DNA from: Apostichopus californicus
Lineage: Eukaryota > Echinodermata > Holothuroidea > Aspidochirotida > Stichopodidae
Reading direction: 5' to 3'
Assembly (NCBI GenBank): GCA_020650975.1
Contig: JAIPMN010000856.1
Location: forward strand, 1,934 to 65,933
Length of the DNA stretch: 64,000 bases
The notes below the pieces were generated by a model. That model had not been told where the DNA came from. It searched no databases and saw nothing but the letters and a program-made list of their open reading frames with translations. Positions within the stretch are counted from its first letter, which is position 1, and every line of letters begins with the position of its first letter. Positions 37,200 to 49,097 of the stretch are shown in pieces. Made by a program: the position numbers and the translations under genes.

Positions 37200-39260
37200 T
37201 GGGTGCAGCTGAAAGATCGAATCAAATATTGGGATACAGGCAGTTCAGAAGACAAATGACCAAGATAATACACATCCTAACCGTTGAATAGTATATGACC
37301 CATAAAACAGTCTCTAATAAGGCTCAGAATTCACCATTTGACATTCTAAAGCTGGAATTATTTTCTGGGAAGGACACACAGACTCCTCCTATATTAGCCC
37401 GTCGGCTTTAACAACCCCTCCTTTATAAAATCCCTGTTCCGATTCAGGCCCTTCAAGAAAGGTTCGTGTCCTTGTCTTAACCAGCCGGTGAGGGGTAGAC
37501 CCCCCCCCCCTCCTGCCGCTAAACTATTGTGCACGAGAATGTTGCTTAGACTACGTTGGCTGTAAAATGCTGAATTTGAAGTTCCAACATGGGTGACTAT
37601 TGAATAAGTTCAGTTGGGAAAACAATCGAGTGATCTCAAAGAATTGAAACAATTATGTCGTAGTATATTATTATTATTATTATTATAATCGTAGATCGTG
37701 CTTAGTAAACAATATCTGATTAGTTTAATGAATAGAAGTCATGGTAGTTTCCAAACTGTAACATACAACTTTTGAACTCATAATTGAATAAGTCATAGGC
37801 ACTTCTCCCCATGATATCAAATTTACAATGAGTATGCAAGAACCTATTAACCTGTTTAGTGGTTCAAAATAAGTTTTAATAAGTCGGAATTTGATTGCAC
37901 CCAATTTCGGCAACAAGTATACCACAAAATGGAGGGACTCTCCAGATTATTTTTGTTTGACTATACTATAGATCAAACGATAAGTTGTCTAAATGGCGGA
38001 AACATATTTTGAAAGCTAAAGGAATCAATTCTCAAATATCGTACTATGACATAGAAAGTATTATATTACAACTTTGTCTTACCTTCGTCCTTTTCACGGA
38101 TGAAATATTTGTGATAGCGCACCAGTAAAAGTCAGAAACAATTCACAGGAGCATTCCAAGATTAGGCCTTCCTTTTTAACAGTGGCAAACTCTGTAACTT
38201 TGTCTGCACGCATTAGTCGTGAATTGTAACTACTTCTGTATGTATTTCATGTTTTTCACATTAATTGTATTCAATTCCATATTTCGTAAAATTAATAAGA
38301 CGAAGCGATGCTTTTTTCTTTAATCAACTTCCGCAGAAGTTTTTGACATTCGGTAGGTAGGCCAAACAATTTGAAAAAATATAAGTTTCTAGTCTTTAAA
38401 ATAGTTGCTTGATCTACCCTGTATCGAGTAAAATTATCCGTGGTGACCGAGTTTCGAAACCTATATATTTAGCCGTTGCCTATTTGACTTCATTATAATT
38501 TGTTTACGCTCATTTAATAAATTATTGTTCCAAGTATCCTATTGTCGAATTGAAAGTAATTAGCAGTCTATCTATATATATGCATTGCGAATGAAAAGGA
38601 AGTAAATTATAAACACGTGGGATGTGCTTGAATGCTTGCAGAATGGTTATAATGATAGTAAAGAAAAAGATATCACCATGCGCAAACTTTTCGGAAAATC
38701 GGTTCATAGGCCATGCAGCTCCACGAGTCAAATTTCTAGTCTTTAGTCAATTATGTAACATCTGCGATGGTAACAGAGTGACAAATCTTGTAGCCCTTTT
38801 TTTTTTATCTTCAATGGAGTTTGCTAATTCTCTCTCTTAATCAATCATTTTTCCAGTTATTACTTTCGTATTTAAATGAATAAGTAGCCCCTGTATGAAT
38901 TGCACAGATGAAAGATATTAGAGTTACCGACAAGTAGAAAGTGCGTGATATTGAATGCTTATACTTGATGGCTTATAAAATCGGTAAAAGTAATAATAAG
39001 AAAGGAACACAATTACACACAAAGATAGTATGATCGATGTATTGTTTCGTATTTACAAGAATAGAAATCAATAAGAACGTCACGTGACAACCGATCAAAT
39101 CGAGTTGATATTGCAAACTGATGTTTGAAACCCTTTGAATTAGAATGTTTCAAGGTTCATAATTATGGAAAATTTCAAAATTATAAATTATAAAGTAGGG
39201 GATGGATGCATGGACATGTCATAGTTTGCGGATTGACGTGTATCTGTTGTGGTTTATATT
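37200..39260. other. Stretch without a recognised gene
   Basis: AT-rich sequence. The only point of note is the possible minus-strand donor near 38095. A short (TAT)n run lies at about 37668-37686. No conserved protein or repeat family is recognised. Confidence 0.4.
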
Positions 39261-39271
39261 GCTTGGGCTTG

Positions 39272-39272
39272 G

Positions 39273-39363
<91 letters not shown>

Positions 39364-39412
39364 TGACGACGACGACGACGACGACGATGAAGATGACGAC
39401 GATGAAGATGAT
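39272..39412. repeat. Compound microsatellite (GAT)n-(GAC)n
   Basis: About 30 perfect GAT units run to 39363. About eight GAC units then follow, and a mixed gat/gac/gaa tail. Homopolymer methionine, aspartate, histidine and serine frames across it are artefacts. Confidence 0.97.
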
Positions 39413-39748
39413 GTTCTGTTTGGAGAGACATAAACATATTAATAAGAAATTAGTAGGATTATAATACAGAATACCTTTGCAACCTAATAGAGTCTTCGCT
39501 ATTTCAAAGCCAAAATGATTTTTGATGAAATGATGCCAAAAAGCAAATGTCAAATGAAAGAATCGAACCATGAAAAATGGTCGAAATGCCTTATAAGTCA
39601 ACTGATTTGAATGTACTTAGATTAAACTCTAGTTCTTAATAAAAAGTTAATTAAAAAAATATACCCTTTTCAATATTGGTAAAGTAAGTGCGACACGAAC
39701 AAAGAACAAAATGGAAAACTTATTCCAACCAACGAATCATTCAATCTA

Positions 39749-39850
39749 TCATTCATTCATTCATTCATTCATTCATTCATTCATTCATTCATTCATTCAT
39801 TCATTCATTCATTCATTCATTCATTCATTCATTCATTCATTCATTCATTC
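39749..39850. repeat. Microsatellite (ATTC)n
   Basis: About 25 perfect tetramer units are followed by a degenerate 'caatcaatcaat' tail. Frames of the form HSFIHSFI across it are artefacts. Confidence 0.97.
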
Positions 39851-40265
39851 AGTCAATAAATTCAATATATTATTCAATCAATCAATCAATTACACGTGGA
39901 TGTACTGTTGCTTTTCGGCAGAAAGTGTGCTTTTCACAGCTTGATCCGATGGGTTCTGTCCTGTAGTCAATCTATTTAATTAAATAACATTCAATGAATG
40001 AAAGAAACAAAGAAATAACAATCAGTTTTGACCATAAATTTTGACAGATTACTTGATGAGGTGGGCAATTAGCCAAAGATAAAGCTCTATCGGTAATTCC
40101 TCCATTTAAACAATCAATCAGTCGAAATAATTGATTTTTTCGAGTGGTGATACTTACGTATGAGTATTCAATCGACAATCATATTTGTCATGAATGCATT
40201 TAAACTTCAATTGTTCTTAACACTTTACTTTCGTTAGATAGATAAACCACAGTATAATCTTGGAC

Positions 40266-40271
40266 TTTATT
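40266..40271 (-). terminator. Probable polyadenylation signal of the TRIM-like gene 1
   Basis: AATAAA on the minus strand, about 65 bp past the stop codon at 40335. This is the first canonical signal after the gene. Confidence 0.5.
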
Positions 40272-40334
40272 TGTAATGATACTCAGTATCCTTGTTAAAC
40301 GTTCTCGTTCAAATTTAATTCTTGTAATATATCA

Positions 40335-42182
40335 TTACCTAGCATGCATGTAAATGTTTGATCGTCCAACATCAAACATATACAATTTGCCACCGTCATA
40401 AAGAATTGCCATGTGACCATTTTCAATCGCGATTGCGGTCGGATCACCATCAGAAAGTAAACCACATCGGACAAGTCCGTAGTCCTGACACAAAATGCTA
40501 TGTGTTGTTATGAACCATTCCCCTTGGTTGTCCGCGTTCCCGCCGATTGTCTTCCACAGTAAGAACCATTTACCTGCAACCTCGTCACAAGTAACGTTAG
40601 CAGGCCAGACTTTTCCGATTTCAATCATTGGTGAGATTGACATGGACTTGTCATTCTTGTTCATGTCATAAATCTTGAATACGTTCTTACTTATATCTGC
40701 CACTGCAATTAAAGATTGAAACGAATACAGAGTAGTATAGTACCAGTTGCTCCCTAACACACGCTTGGAAGAAGCAGACACTGACTCGGTAACGAGAAAG
40801 ATAGTCCAGGGTGAAGCGAATAGAACATACCATTTATCAATATCTGTAGCCCACGATAAACCATGAACTACTTTACGCAGCTTTGATGTTTTGCTCAACC
40901 ATTTCAAGTTAGGACCACTTACAGTTACTCGAATAACTTCCTTTCCTAAGGCCAATAATACACTGGCTTTATCGGGCCCAACTTTGTTGCAAACACAAAT
41001 TTCACCCTGATTAGCACGAATATCTTTGTTTACTTTAAATGGCTGCCCACTTTTATCCACGCTTCCGTTCGCAGATAAAGTATATATTTGGAATTCTATG
41101 GCTTTCTCATCCGTCTTCAGCTTGTCAAAGACAGCAGCGAATTTGTTCTCCTTCAACCAAACAATTCCAACACAGAAACTGCTAAGGATAATATGTGGCT
41201 TCGTGTCCAGATTGGGCAGCTTTAATGATCTTTCAGGTGGTTTATGTAACCGCTCTGAAGAACTTCGCGGCTTTAATTTCTTCTCGATTATTTTACCCAA
41301 GAGAGTTCCTTCTTTGTTAGTACAACACCTGAAAGAGAGGTTAAACATCTTCTCCTTGCATTGGTTCTCAATGCTTCTTGCCTTGCTGTTCAGCTCGTTG
41401 ATACTTGTCTCAATATCCCTCAAAGCTTGATGTTTCGTCTCCCCTCTCATTGCCACTGCTTTCATCAACCTATCTTCGACTTGGTGTTCCTTTTCGAGCA
41501 ATTCATCGTATGCTTCGTACATGTGTATACAATGTTTACTTCTTTCAGATGCCGCCTCCCCGAGCAAATGTAAAAGGTTACTTTCTTCCTCGTCTACTTT
41601 TAATTTGACTTCGACTGCAGCATCTCGTACCTTTTCCCCAAGTGTATTAAGTTCTTTCCTGTAATCTGTTTGAGACTTATCAATAGCATCTGGGAGCTTC
41701 TTCTCGGCTTCCTTGAGATCTTTCAAACGGTCAGATAACTTCTTCTCCAAATCAGTGTGATGACCGATTTGGAATCCACTCTCCTCCTGTTTAGGGGTTG
41801 CTCCGGTATCACAAGATTTGTCACATGAAGATTGATTCGCAGCGTTCGACGAATGTTTACAGAATATACGAACAGAAATCTTTCTAGTTCCACCCTCATC
41901 ACTTCCTTCAAGTAGACGTCTAGCAAGTTCTATACGTTCCATGTTGTCGCAATTTGGGGGCTCTGGTGGAATTCTCCTCGGCATTGTACTAGTCCAGTCA
42001 TCTACTTTGCTGCAATTAGGACAAACCATTTCATCGTTTGAAGATTTCCCAATTCGTAAATTTGCTAAACATGGGTAATGACAAATTTTGTGGCCGCATG
42101 GAAAACTCCTTTTCAGAGTAGCTGTTTTAGAACACGAACAGCATACCGATGATTCAATAGCCAGGTATTCTCTGTCCGCCAT
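40335..42182 (-). CDS. TRIM-like RING protein 1, intronless coding region
   Basis: This 615-residue protein is probably an E3 ubiquitin ligase of the tripartite-motif type. The N-terminal RING has C14, C17, C29, H31, C34, C38, C54 and C57. The spacing C34-x3-C38 is one residue longer than the usual C-x2-C. The B-box region (around FCKHSSNAANQSSCDKSC) keeps only a few cysteines and histidines, so it is probably not a working zinc site. A lysine and glutamate-rich coiled coil follows (about 140-300). The C-terminal 270 residues, with motifs ASPWTIFLV, ADISKNVFKIYD, WPANVTCDEVAGKWFLLWK and YDGGKLYMFDV, look like beta-propeller blades but match no family I can name. An acceptor (CTTTCAG, exon from 42204) upstream of the ATG suggests a 5' UTR intron, with a possible donor at 43555-43560. 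Confidence 0.88.
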   Translation of the reverse strand: MADREYLAIESSVCCSCSKTATLKRSFPCGHKICHYPCLANLRIGKSSNDEMVCPNCSKVDDWTSTMPRRIPPEPPNCDNMERIELARRLLEGSDEGGTRKISVRIFCKHSSNAANQSSCDKSCDTGATPKQEESGFQIGHHTDLEKKLSDRLKDLKEAEKKLPDAIDKSQTDYRKELNTLGEKVRDAAVEVKLKVDEEESNLLHLLGEAASERSKHCIHMYEAYDELLEKEHQVEDRLMKAVAMRGETKHQALRDIETSINELNSKARSIENQCKEKMFNLSFRCCTNKEGTLLGKIIEKKLKPRSSSERLHKPPERSLKLPNLDTKPHIILSSFCVGIVWLKENKFAAVFDKLKTDEKAIEFQIYTLSANGSVDKSGQPFKVNKDIRANQGEICVCNKVGPDKASVLLALGKEVIRVTVSGPNLKWLSKTSKLRKVVHGLSWATDIDKWYVLFASPWTIFLVTESVSASSKRVLGSNWYYTTLYSFQSLIAVADISKNVFKIYDMNKNDKSMSISPMIEIGKVWPANVTCDEVAGKWFLLWKTIGGNADNQGEWFITTHSILCQDYGLVRCGLLSDGDPTAIAIENGHMAILYDGGKLYMFDVGRSNIYMHAR

Positions 42183-43044
42183 TGCATTGTATTTTCAGTT
42201 GTAACTGAAAGCAAATAAAATAATACTTTGTTGTGGAAGGAATGAAGTAATAACTAGTAGTGAGTCCGTATTCATCCTCGTATTGTGACATAGTTGTCTG
42301 CACTTGTACTCGCCCTGATGGGTTTCTACTCATATACTCGTAGCATTTTGGAATCTAGTGTGCACTCAACTACACACTTAAGAAATCGTAAGTGAAATTA
42401 GATGATTCTATTGTTCTCGTCCTCACATCAACGGGAATTCTACTTGTATACTCATGCTCTTGCTTGTTGTGTACTCGTACTACAAATCTGCCTCGCCAAA
42501 TTAAAAATGCTTCAGCCAGAATATAGTTATAATAAAATTAATGTCGGTTTCGAAACATGGACTCATGTGATCTCAATACTTCCGTAATTACTGATTCTTT
42601 CTTTTTCAGTCTCTTAGCCATTTATCTCAGCAATAAATCAATGGCCGCAATGAAGTTAATCACGAGGTCCTGACAGATTATGAGGGTTGAGTATGATACT
42701 TAACATGCAGGTTCAAACTATTCAAGTACCTTAGGAGAGAGATCCAGTAATATTTAGTTAGTTGTTTGGTCAATGTTGCGTATATAAACGCTGTATGTAA
42801 TTATAGGCGCTTTCTAGTCTTCTACTCTAACACAATAATGCAAATATGGCTGGAGATGATCATTTATCAAGTTTTTATGATAACAAAAGTTTACCCCGAT
42901 TCCCATATGCAAATTAGGCAGGAACATGGGTAAATCTGTTATATTAAAATATTAAAAATATTAAATTTTGTTTATGATCAGCGGAGTTACTGTCAAGTAT
43001 TTAGTATTTTTACTGAGATATTATTATAACATACTTGTTTTTGA

Positions 43045-43480
43045 CAAAAAGCAATATTGTTTGTAACCATGAATGCTTTGACATATAACACTATTGTGTG
43101 TAACATGATTGCAACTAATGTTGTTTATGGTATCTGTTCATTCATTATCTGTGCGAATTTAACAGTAAATCGGTATTATTGAAACATGAAACACGCAACA
43201 GGAAAGAAATATAGTTTGGAAATTGAATACAAAAGTGAAACAACATTTCTATATATACAACATGAATGAAACAGTGTTATAATATGAATACAGTTTCTTA
43301 CATGAATGCAACAGTATATAGCACCATTGGTTGCAATTTGAGTGCAACAATAAAATAATACGAGTAAGGTTTGTAACATGAATGAAACAGTATGATAATA
43401 TATTGTTTGTAAGATGAATGCAACAGTACAGTAATATTGTTTGTAACATGAATAAATCATCATAGAAATATTGCTTAACG
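43045..43480. repeat. Degenerate minisatellite, unit about 50 bp
   Basis: The motif 'gtttgtaacatgaatg' plus 'caacagtatgataatatt' recurs about eight times with drift. It would lie in the 5' UTR intron of the TRIM-like gene 1 if the donor at 43555-43560 is used. Confidence 0.8.
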
Positions 43481-43817
43481 TATGCTAAATCAATTTATGA
43501 GAGGCACACAGCGTAATGTTACATCTAATAAACTAAACGTTAACAAATTAACCAACTCACTTGACGTTTCGTCCTCCGGTTTTTGTTTCAATTAGTTGCT
43601 ATTGATATTGCTTTGCTCCGATTTGGTTTGATTTGAATCTGGAATTGTATCCTTGTATTGCAATGTTAACTATGAATATAAGAATTTGACTCAGTCTGTC
43701 ATGGAAATATCCAGCACTATATTGTACTGCTGTTTACGAGGATAATAAATTCCATAATTTCTCGTAAAAGTCCCACCTCAGTAGCTATACGTTTCTGACT
43801 CGAAATAACATGTTTAG

Positions 43818-43841
43818 CTCAGCTGAAAGCTTTCAGCTGAG
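43818..43841. repeat. Perfect 24-bp palindrome
   Basis: The two halves of 'ctcagctgaaag' and its inverse are perfectly complementary about the centre at 43829/43830. It could be the remains of a MITE end or a foldback; nothing else is visible around it. Confidence 0.8.
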
Positions 43842-43899
43842 GTATAGCTATCTTGCAATTTTGCCGAAATTCTCTCACTTTTTACCACCGTGTTTGAAT

Positions 43900-44840
43900 G
43901 ACTGTCATTTCGTGATTTTATTCGTGAGTGGTTAGTGTGAGTTATGTTTTGCTATGTACGATCATAGTTTATAAATTTGAAGCTTCATTTGAGGACACGA
44001 GAGGATCATTTTCTGAAAACGTAAAATATGCTACTCCTCCTAGAGTTTGTGTACAACTTTGCTGAAATGTTGTGAATATAATATTTCCATTGTAGTGAAC
44101 CAAAGTTGTCAGGGGAAATATGTCGTTATGTGAGGGCCAAAAACAGGGCCTATCGTATACAGATTACAGTTATGGTGTACTCTTGGAACGCTCCTAAGTT
44201 GACCACCCCAGTGTCAAATTTAATGAAACGTCCCACAAAAGTTTGACAGACCTTTTCCACACTTGAGAGTATCAAGCATGATGTGATTGGTCCTTGATTA
44301 CACTTCGGACATTACCATTTAACAACATGGATTGAGAGATGCAGTTTCTACAGACTTCCTATTATGCTGCCCAGGACCTCCTGTAGCGCTATCCTTAGTG
44401 CACAGTAATGAAAGGACTGGTAGGTATACGGAAGCGAATAACGGACATGTAAATTGACGTTTTGATGAGATGCATCAAACATGATCTCCAAAACAGTTAC
44501 TCAGATGTAGCAGAGGAATATTTGTTTAGGTTTTCCTTCTATTAAACTACGAAGTGCATATACTGTTGTTCTTTGTTTTTGCAATATGACATAGCTAATC
44601 CCTAGTACTAAGTACAACGATCTATTGCATAAAATATGTTCGTGACATTATAGATACAATGACAATCCAAAACTATTAACGCATGATAGCTTGTGTATGT
44701 ATATGCAAGCCGTATGTATACGGTTATGTGCATATATTGTGGTATGTGTATGTGTGCACTGCCTTCATGTAACACCCATATCTCTCAATGTGTATCTGAT
44801 TGGCAACCCTTATACTTGGCATGTTGGTTGCCCATATTAG
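43900..44840. other. Intergenic, no recognised feature
   Basis: Nothing is recognised apart from short ATG/TGTAT-rich sequence at 44690-44760. The frame at 44693-44962 shows no domain. Confidence 0.4.
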
Positions 44841-44849
44841 ACAGGGACC

Positions 44850-45225
44850 TTATTGAATTTATTGGAGGTCAAGAGTCATCTGAAGTCCACAGAATAAAAC
44901 TGAAAACCTTGTATCTATCTTATCTCAAGAACGGAAACATGAAGGTTACCCATACTGAGTAGGACAAACCCCTTGATATTAGTTAAGGCCAAAGTTATTT
45001 TTACGTCAACGAGCTCAAATGTGAAAACGTTGTGACCACCATAGCTAAAGAAATGCAACACTAGCAAGTCTCCTACTTCTTTAAGACAGTGTCAGTTTGA
45101 TCATAAATGTTTTGATTTTTATGAAGGTCAAAATTCATCAAAGAGTCAACAGTATCTCAATGCAGAACTCATATAGAAAAAACAATTCCTGATATTTTTC
45201 AAGGATAACGTTGACTCATACCTTG
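44850..45225. repeat. Dispersed repeat with internal 'ggtcaa...tcaac' periodicity
   Basis: Blocks of the form 'aggtcaa', then a variable stretch, then 'gtc(a)acag' and later 'cttgatatt' or 'cctgatattt', occur at about 44864-45012 and again at 45124-45217. Sequence at about 63780-63990 has a similar style ('tgacctttgacctcc'). The family is not identified. Confidence 0.4.
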
Positions 45226-45556
45226 TTATGATGAAGTCATCCATCAATACCTTTGCACCCTGGTTTAAATATATTACAAAAGCATCTCTGCATTTGAAGT
45301 ATTCAAGAACACAACTAAGAGGTAATTACAGCCTTTTGAATTTCTCAAATTTATTTCAAACTTTTATCGTTGTTAATTTCAAAAAAGTAAACAATACATT
45401 AAACTTTATGTTGCTATTTTTCAAAACAAATGTTTACAACTTTCTAACATTGTAACAAACAATGTCTGCTAAGAAAGATCATAAGGCAAGGGAGAAAGGA
45501 AATGAGAGGAAAGGAAATAACACCATTATCCCGCGTATGTCTTATATACTTTGCAC

Positions 45557-45796
45557 AAACAAACAAATGTATGTATGTTTTTAGATCCTCCTACAAGCAG
45601 GAACTCGCGAAAAAGCCTCATTGGCTTATCAGAGCTGGAAGCTGACCGAAGTCAGTCTCTTAGATTCATATTTAACGTCCATGATTATGAATTGTCAACA
45701 ACTATGTAACTGGACGACATCATTAATCTTGGAGTGACTCGAACCGGGCACCTTATGATTGGAAGGCACCGGCGTTAACTACTGAGCTAACACTCC
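45557..45796 (-). mobile_element. tRNA-derived SINE
   Basis: On the minus strand the head (45796 to 45731) reads as a tRNA-like unit, with box A TAGCTCAGTAG and box B GGTTCGAGTCA at normal spacing and matching acceptor-stem ends GGAGTG/CACTCC. A non-tRNA body follows to about 45583, and an A and CATA-rich tail to about 45557. The tRNA part continues into the SINE body and lacks a clean anticodon arm, so it is not a functional tRNA gene. Confidence 0.8.
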
Positions 45797-46834
45797 TCTG
45801 TGGGTATAAACTGCTCAGAAATATTGCCAGTCAAAAAACTTTCAAATAGGAGCTTAGCTGGGTTTCTGCAGCGTTGTTGCTCTTGTTAAAAGAAGTGACT
45901 GTGTGTGTATTGCACAAACCTGTGGACAGACACTACTTTTCTACTTTATTGTATGAATCAGAAGTGAAAAAAAGGAGTAGTGGACATTAATTGCATTGCA
46001 GCAATTTTGGGAAACTTGCTTTGATCTGGTGGGTGTAGATTATAGTCACGGAGTACACATTTGTCAACCAGCAACATTAAGTATATAAATGAGAGTAAAC
46101 TTTATTGTCATTGACACCGGTTGAGACGGTGGTCCTGAAGGGGCAGACATGAGGCGGACTTACTTGGTTTAACGAAGCAACTTGACTTGACGATCGGTTG
46201 TCAACATCTCATGTTAGTGACTCAACAAATATAAATATCATGTTCTTGAAATGTTTTCAAGATAAATGAAAAAATAAAACGACACAAGAAGTTCTTTTTT
46301 TCTGTCAAAATGCAGCATTGATGTAACTGGAAAACTCAATAAACTTGACCAATGCTATTGTAAACTGCACAACTCGACGAATAGTCTTTATGGTGTGCTG
46401 AATGCTTTTGCATGAATGACATCAAAGTCAGCAGTAACAAAACACACATTGACAATTTAGAAAGAAGACTTGCAAGTAAACGAAAAAATATCTTACCTTG
46501 GAAATAAAAGGATTTGTATTGCTTTACAGAACAGGGAACAGGCTGTAACTCGTACCAGGAAAAGGTAATGTTACTTTCCTAAGCATATATTGCGTGCTTA
46601 AAGTACATGTGATTATTTCATAAATACTCTTTGTCAATTAGAGGGCCTCCGAACTTTCGCTTTCCAATATCGAAAGGGAAAGTACTATTCCGAGCTCCCT
46701 GGTTGAATGAGCTCAAATCAATTTGCTATGTACAAACATATATATATAACTATGTTTAACGGTGCAACTTCCATATTGATTTGTTTAGGCTAAGTTGTTC
46801 AATCCTAGTAAAATATAAAAAAATAAACTTTAAC

Positions 46835-48425
46835 TTTAGTATTTGCGGTGGCTCTACTAAATATCTTGGTATTTCATTTAGACATCATGAAGATGATTTT
46901 TTACCGTCTTAATCTCGCTCCAAACCTCTCGAGAATAAAAGGTCTACTTCATAGTTGGTCTTCACGTGATCTAACTCCTAGGGTCACAATCTTAATAATA
47001 AAGACGTTTGCAATCTCTCAACTTGTATACCTCCTTTACTGTATTATACAAAACCCTACTGACCATTTTCTAAAAGATTTCAATTGATTTGTATTATTTT
47101 TCAATTTATCTGTGGTAGAAAACCCGGTTGAGGTCAAACGAACTGTGTTATGTACTCAAGAGTAATGGAGGCTTGAGTATAATAGACATTGTAATGTTCG
47201 ATTTAAGTCTTAAAACGGCATGAGTTAAACTTTTCATGAATGATCATAATTGAAAATGGACAGCTCTCTTTGGGTATTTTCTATAAAAAAAAGTACGATG
47301 GTAACTTTCTGTTTAAATTTAATTTTCCTGAGGTGACATCAAAACTTCAAATACGTTTATTAAGCAGAAAAATATGATGATGGTAACCAATGTTTTAAGC
47401 AACTACTAATCATTAAAGTTGGACACAAAATCACTTATAGTAATATCTTGAGACAAAAGGAAGCCTTCTTATTCGGTGACTTTCTTACTGACGATAGTGA
47501 GGTAATAAGTTATGATTAATTCATCAATAAATTTTAAATCAGATATTTTTCCATTCACGTATTATTTGGGTATTATATTTGCAATCGCAAGGCATTGGAA
47601 TACCAGTATTAGTAGAAATGAAACTACGATTGTCAAACATATAAAAATGTAATAGGTTTTTTTTTCTATCCATAGGTCAACGATATTTTAAGTTTTTTAT
47701 AGAACCTTTCTAAGCTTTGCACTATTTAAAATGTCAGCAAAATGCTATATTAGACAAGCATATTTTCGCTTCCGTATATATATATATAGCTACACGGGTA
47801 GGTAGATTCAATACTTTCACATTCGCTTCCTACATAGGATACTAGGAGTGAATAATAAGTATCTGTGTAAATTGGATATCAACGATTCTGCTTGTTGGGG
47901 AAACATTAGTTCACCTTTTCTGCCTTTCTCCTCATGTTAATCTACTTTGGAATGAGGTTATTAACATTTGCCTATACGAACAATGTATAACATTCATTTC
48001 GGTTATATGGGTGACATCAAACACTATATTAAGTTTAACATACTCCACGCTAACTATTATATCTATTGCAACGTGACAACCGCTTTCATTTGAGATGAAC
48101 TTGAAACTGTGGTAATAAGCCCCATCGAAAAGAAAGAATTTTTTCTTGACAGTATATTGATGAAAAAGGACATAAACATGAACTTGAAAGTGTAGATATT
48201 TTCTTCTAAAATCTGTATCAAAAGTATTATGTTTTAGATTATCTGTACACAGAACAACAAATAAAAACCAAAGAAGGACTAACAGAAAGAGAAAAAGCTA
48301 TTTCTTGTTACTAAAGAAGAAATAATTCTACGTGATTACACAAGGTATAAATTGTCAAGGCTATAGCTGTGTATGTATTTCTATCTTAATTTTCCTTTTG
48401 TAATAATGTGACAATAAAACAACAA
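46835..48425 (+). mobile_element. 5'-truncated, decayed LINE
   Basis: The plus strand starts at GGSTKYLGISFRHHEDDFF and, after a frameshift, continues as LNLAPNLSRIKGLLHSWSS, RDLTP, KTFAISQLVYLLYCI and NPTDHFLKDFN. This is typical of the region after the reverse-transcriptase active site in L1/Tx1- or related-type non-LTR elements. Many stops and frameshifts follow. A late stretch near LLWNEV and the 3' AATAAA at about 48413 suggest that the element runs to its natural end. It lies between the two TRIM-like genes. Confidence 0.75.
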
Positions 48426-48469
48426 GTGACAAAGGAATCAGTACTGAGCAATAGTTGTGCTATTCAAGG

Positions 48470-48996
48470 AGACACAAACCAAAACATTTATGATCTATGA
48501 GATAGAGATAACTGTCATGAACAATTTCCCAAACAGCTAAGAACAAATCGTATTCTATTTTGGAGATATCACGGATTTAATGTTTTCTTCACATGCAAGG
48601 CTGAAGACTTAACCAAATTTAAAAATGTATACATCCTCGAGCCGCAAGTGCTTCAATCTAACATTTCCTTGATTTCTTACATATTTTCTATGATAGAGAT
48701 GCTGGATCTAGATTACTGAAGCTTGTTACATGACCTAATGATGACGTTTGGTTCAGGGTCAAAACTGTTAACATTCTACCTTGAAAGTATGACACAAAGT
48801 GAAGGTAAACGATGTAATATCACAGTGTCACTATGACATCACATATTTACAAAATGACAGCTCCCAGACAAGACTTTTACACGAGGATTTCTCTCGAACG
48901 GAACAGGATTTTGTTTAGCTGTTCTAATTAAGGCATTTGGTCTCCACAATGATCTCTGTCATACAAAGTAAAGTTTAAAGTTGGGTTTTTGTTTCC
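48470..48996. mobile_element. MITE, family with AAGGAGACACAAACC ends, copy 2
   Basis: It starts AAGGAGACACAAACC and ends GTTGGGTTTTTGTTTCC, the approximate inverse. The interior matches copy 1 (3601-4176) in order. It ends about 100 bp from the stop codon of the TRIM-like gene 2 (minus strand), so it probably forms part of that gene's 3' UTR or supplies its transcript end. Confidence 0.7.
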
Positions 48997-49097
48997 TATT
49001 ATCGTATATCTCCGTTCAAATCTTTGGTGGAGCAACACAAACGCTGTATTCTACTTGGATGTGGATTCAAACGAATCCGATGCTTGCGTTTTGCTCA

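Noticed and set aside
39206-39601. Frames with long Met, Asp, His or Ser runs
   Set aside because: Translation of the (GAT)n-(GAC)n microsatellite.
39688-39966. Frame of repeated HSFIHSFI
   Set aside because: Translation of the (ATTC)n microsatellite.
41026-41608. Plus-strand frames of 67-134 residues
   Set aside because: Antisense shadows of the TRIM-like gene 1 coding region.
45731-45796. tRNA gene on the minus strand
   Set aside because: The A and B boxes are good, but the unit continues into a SINE body with an A-rich tail and lacks a proper anticodon arm.
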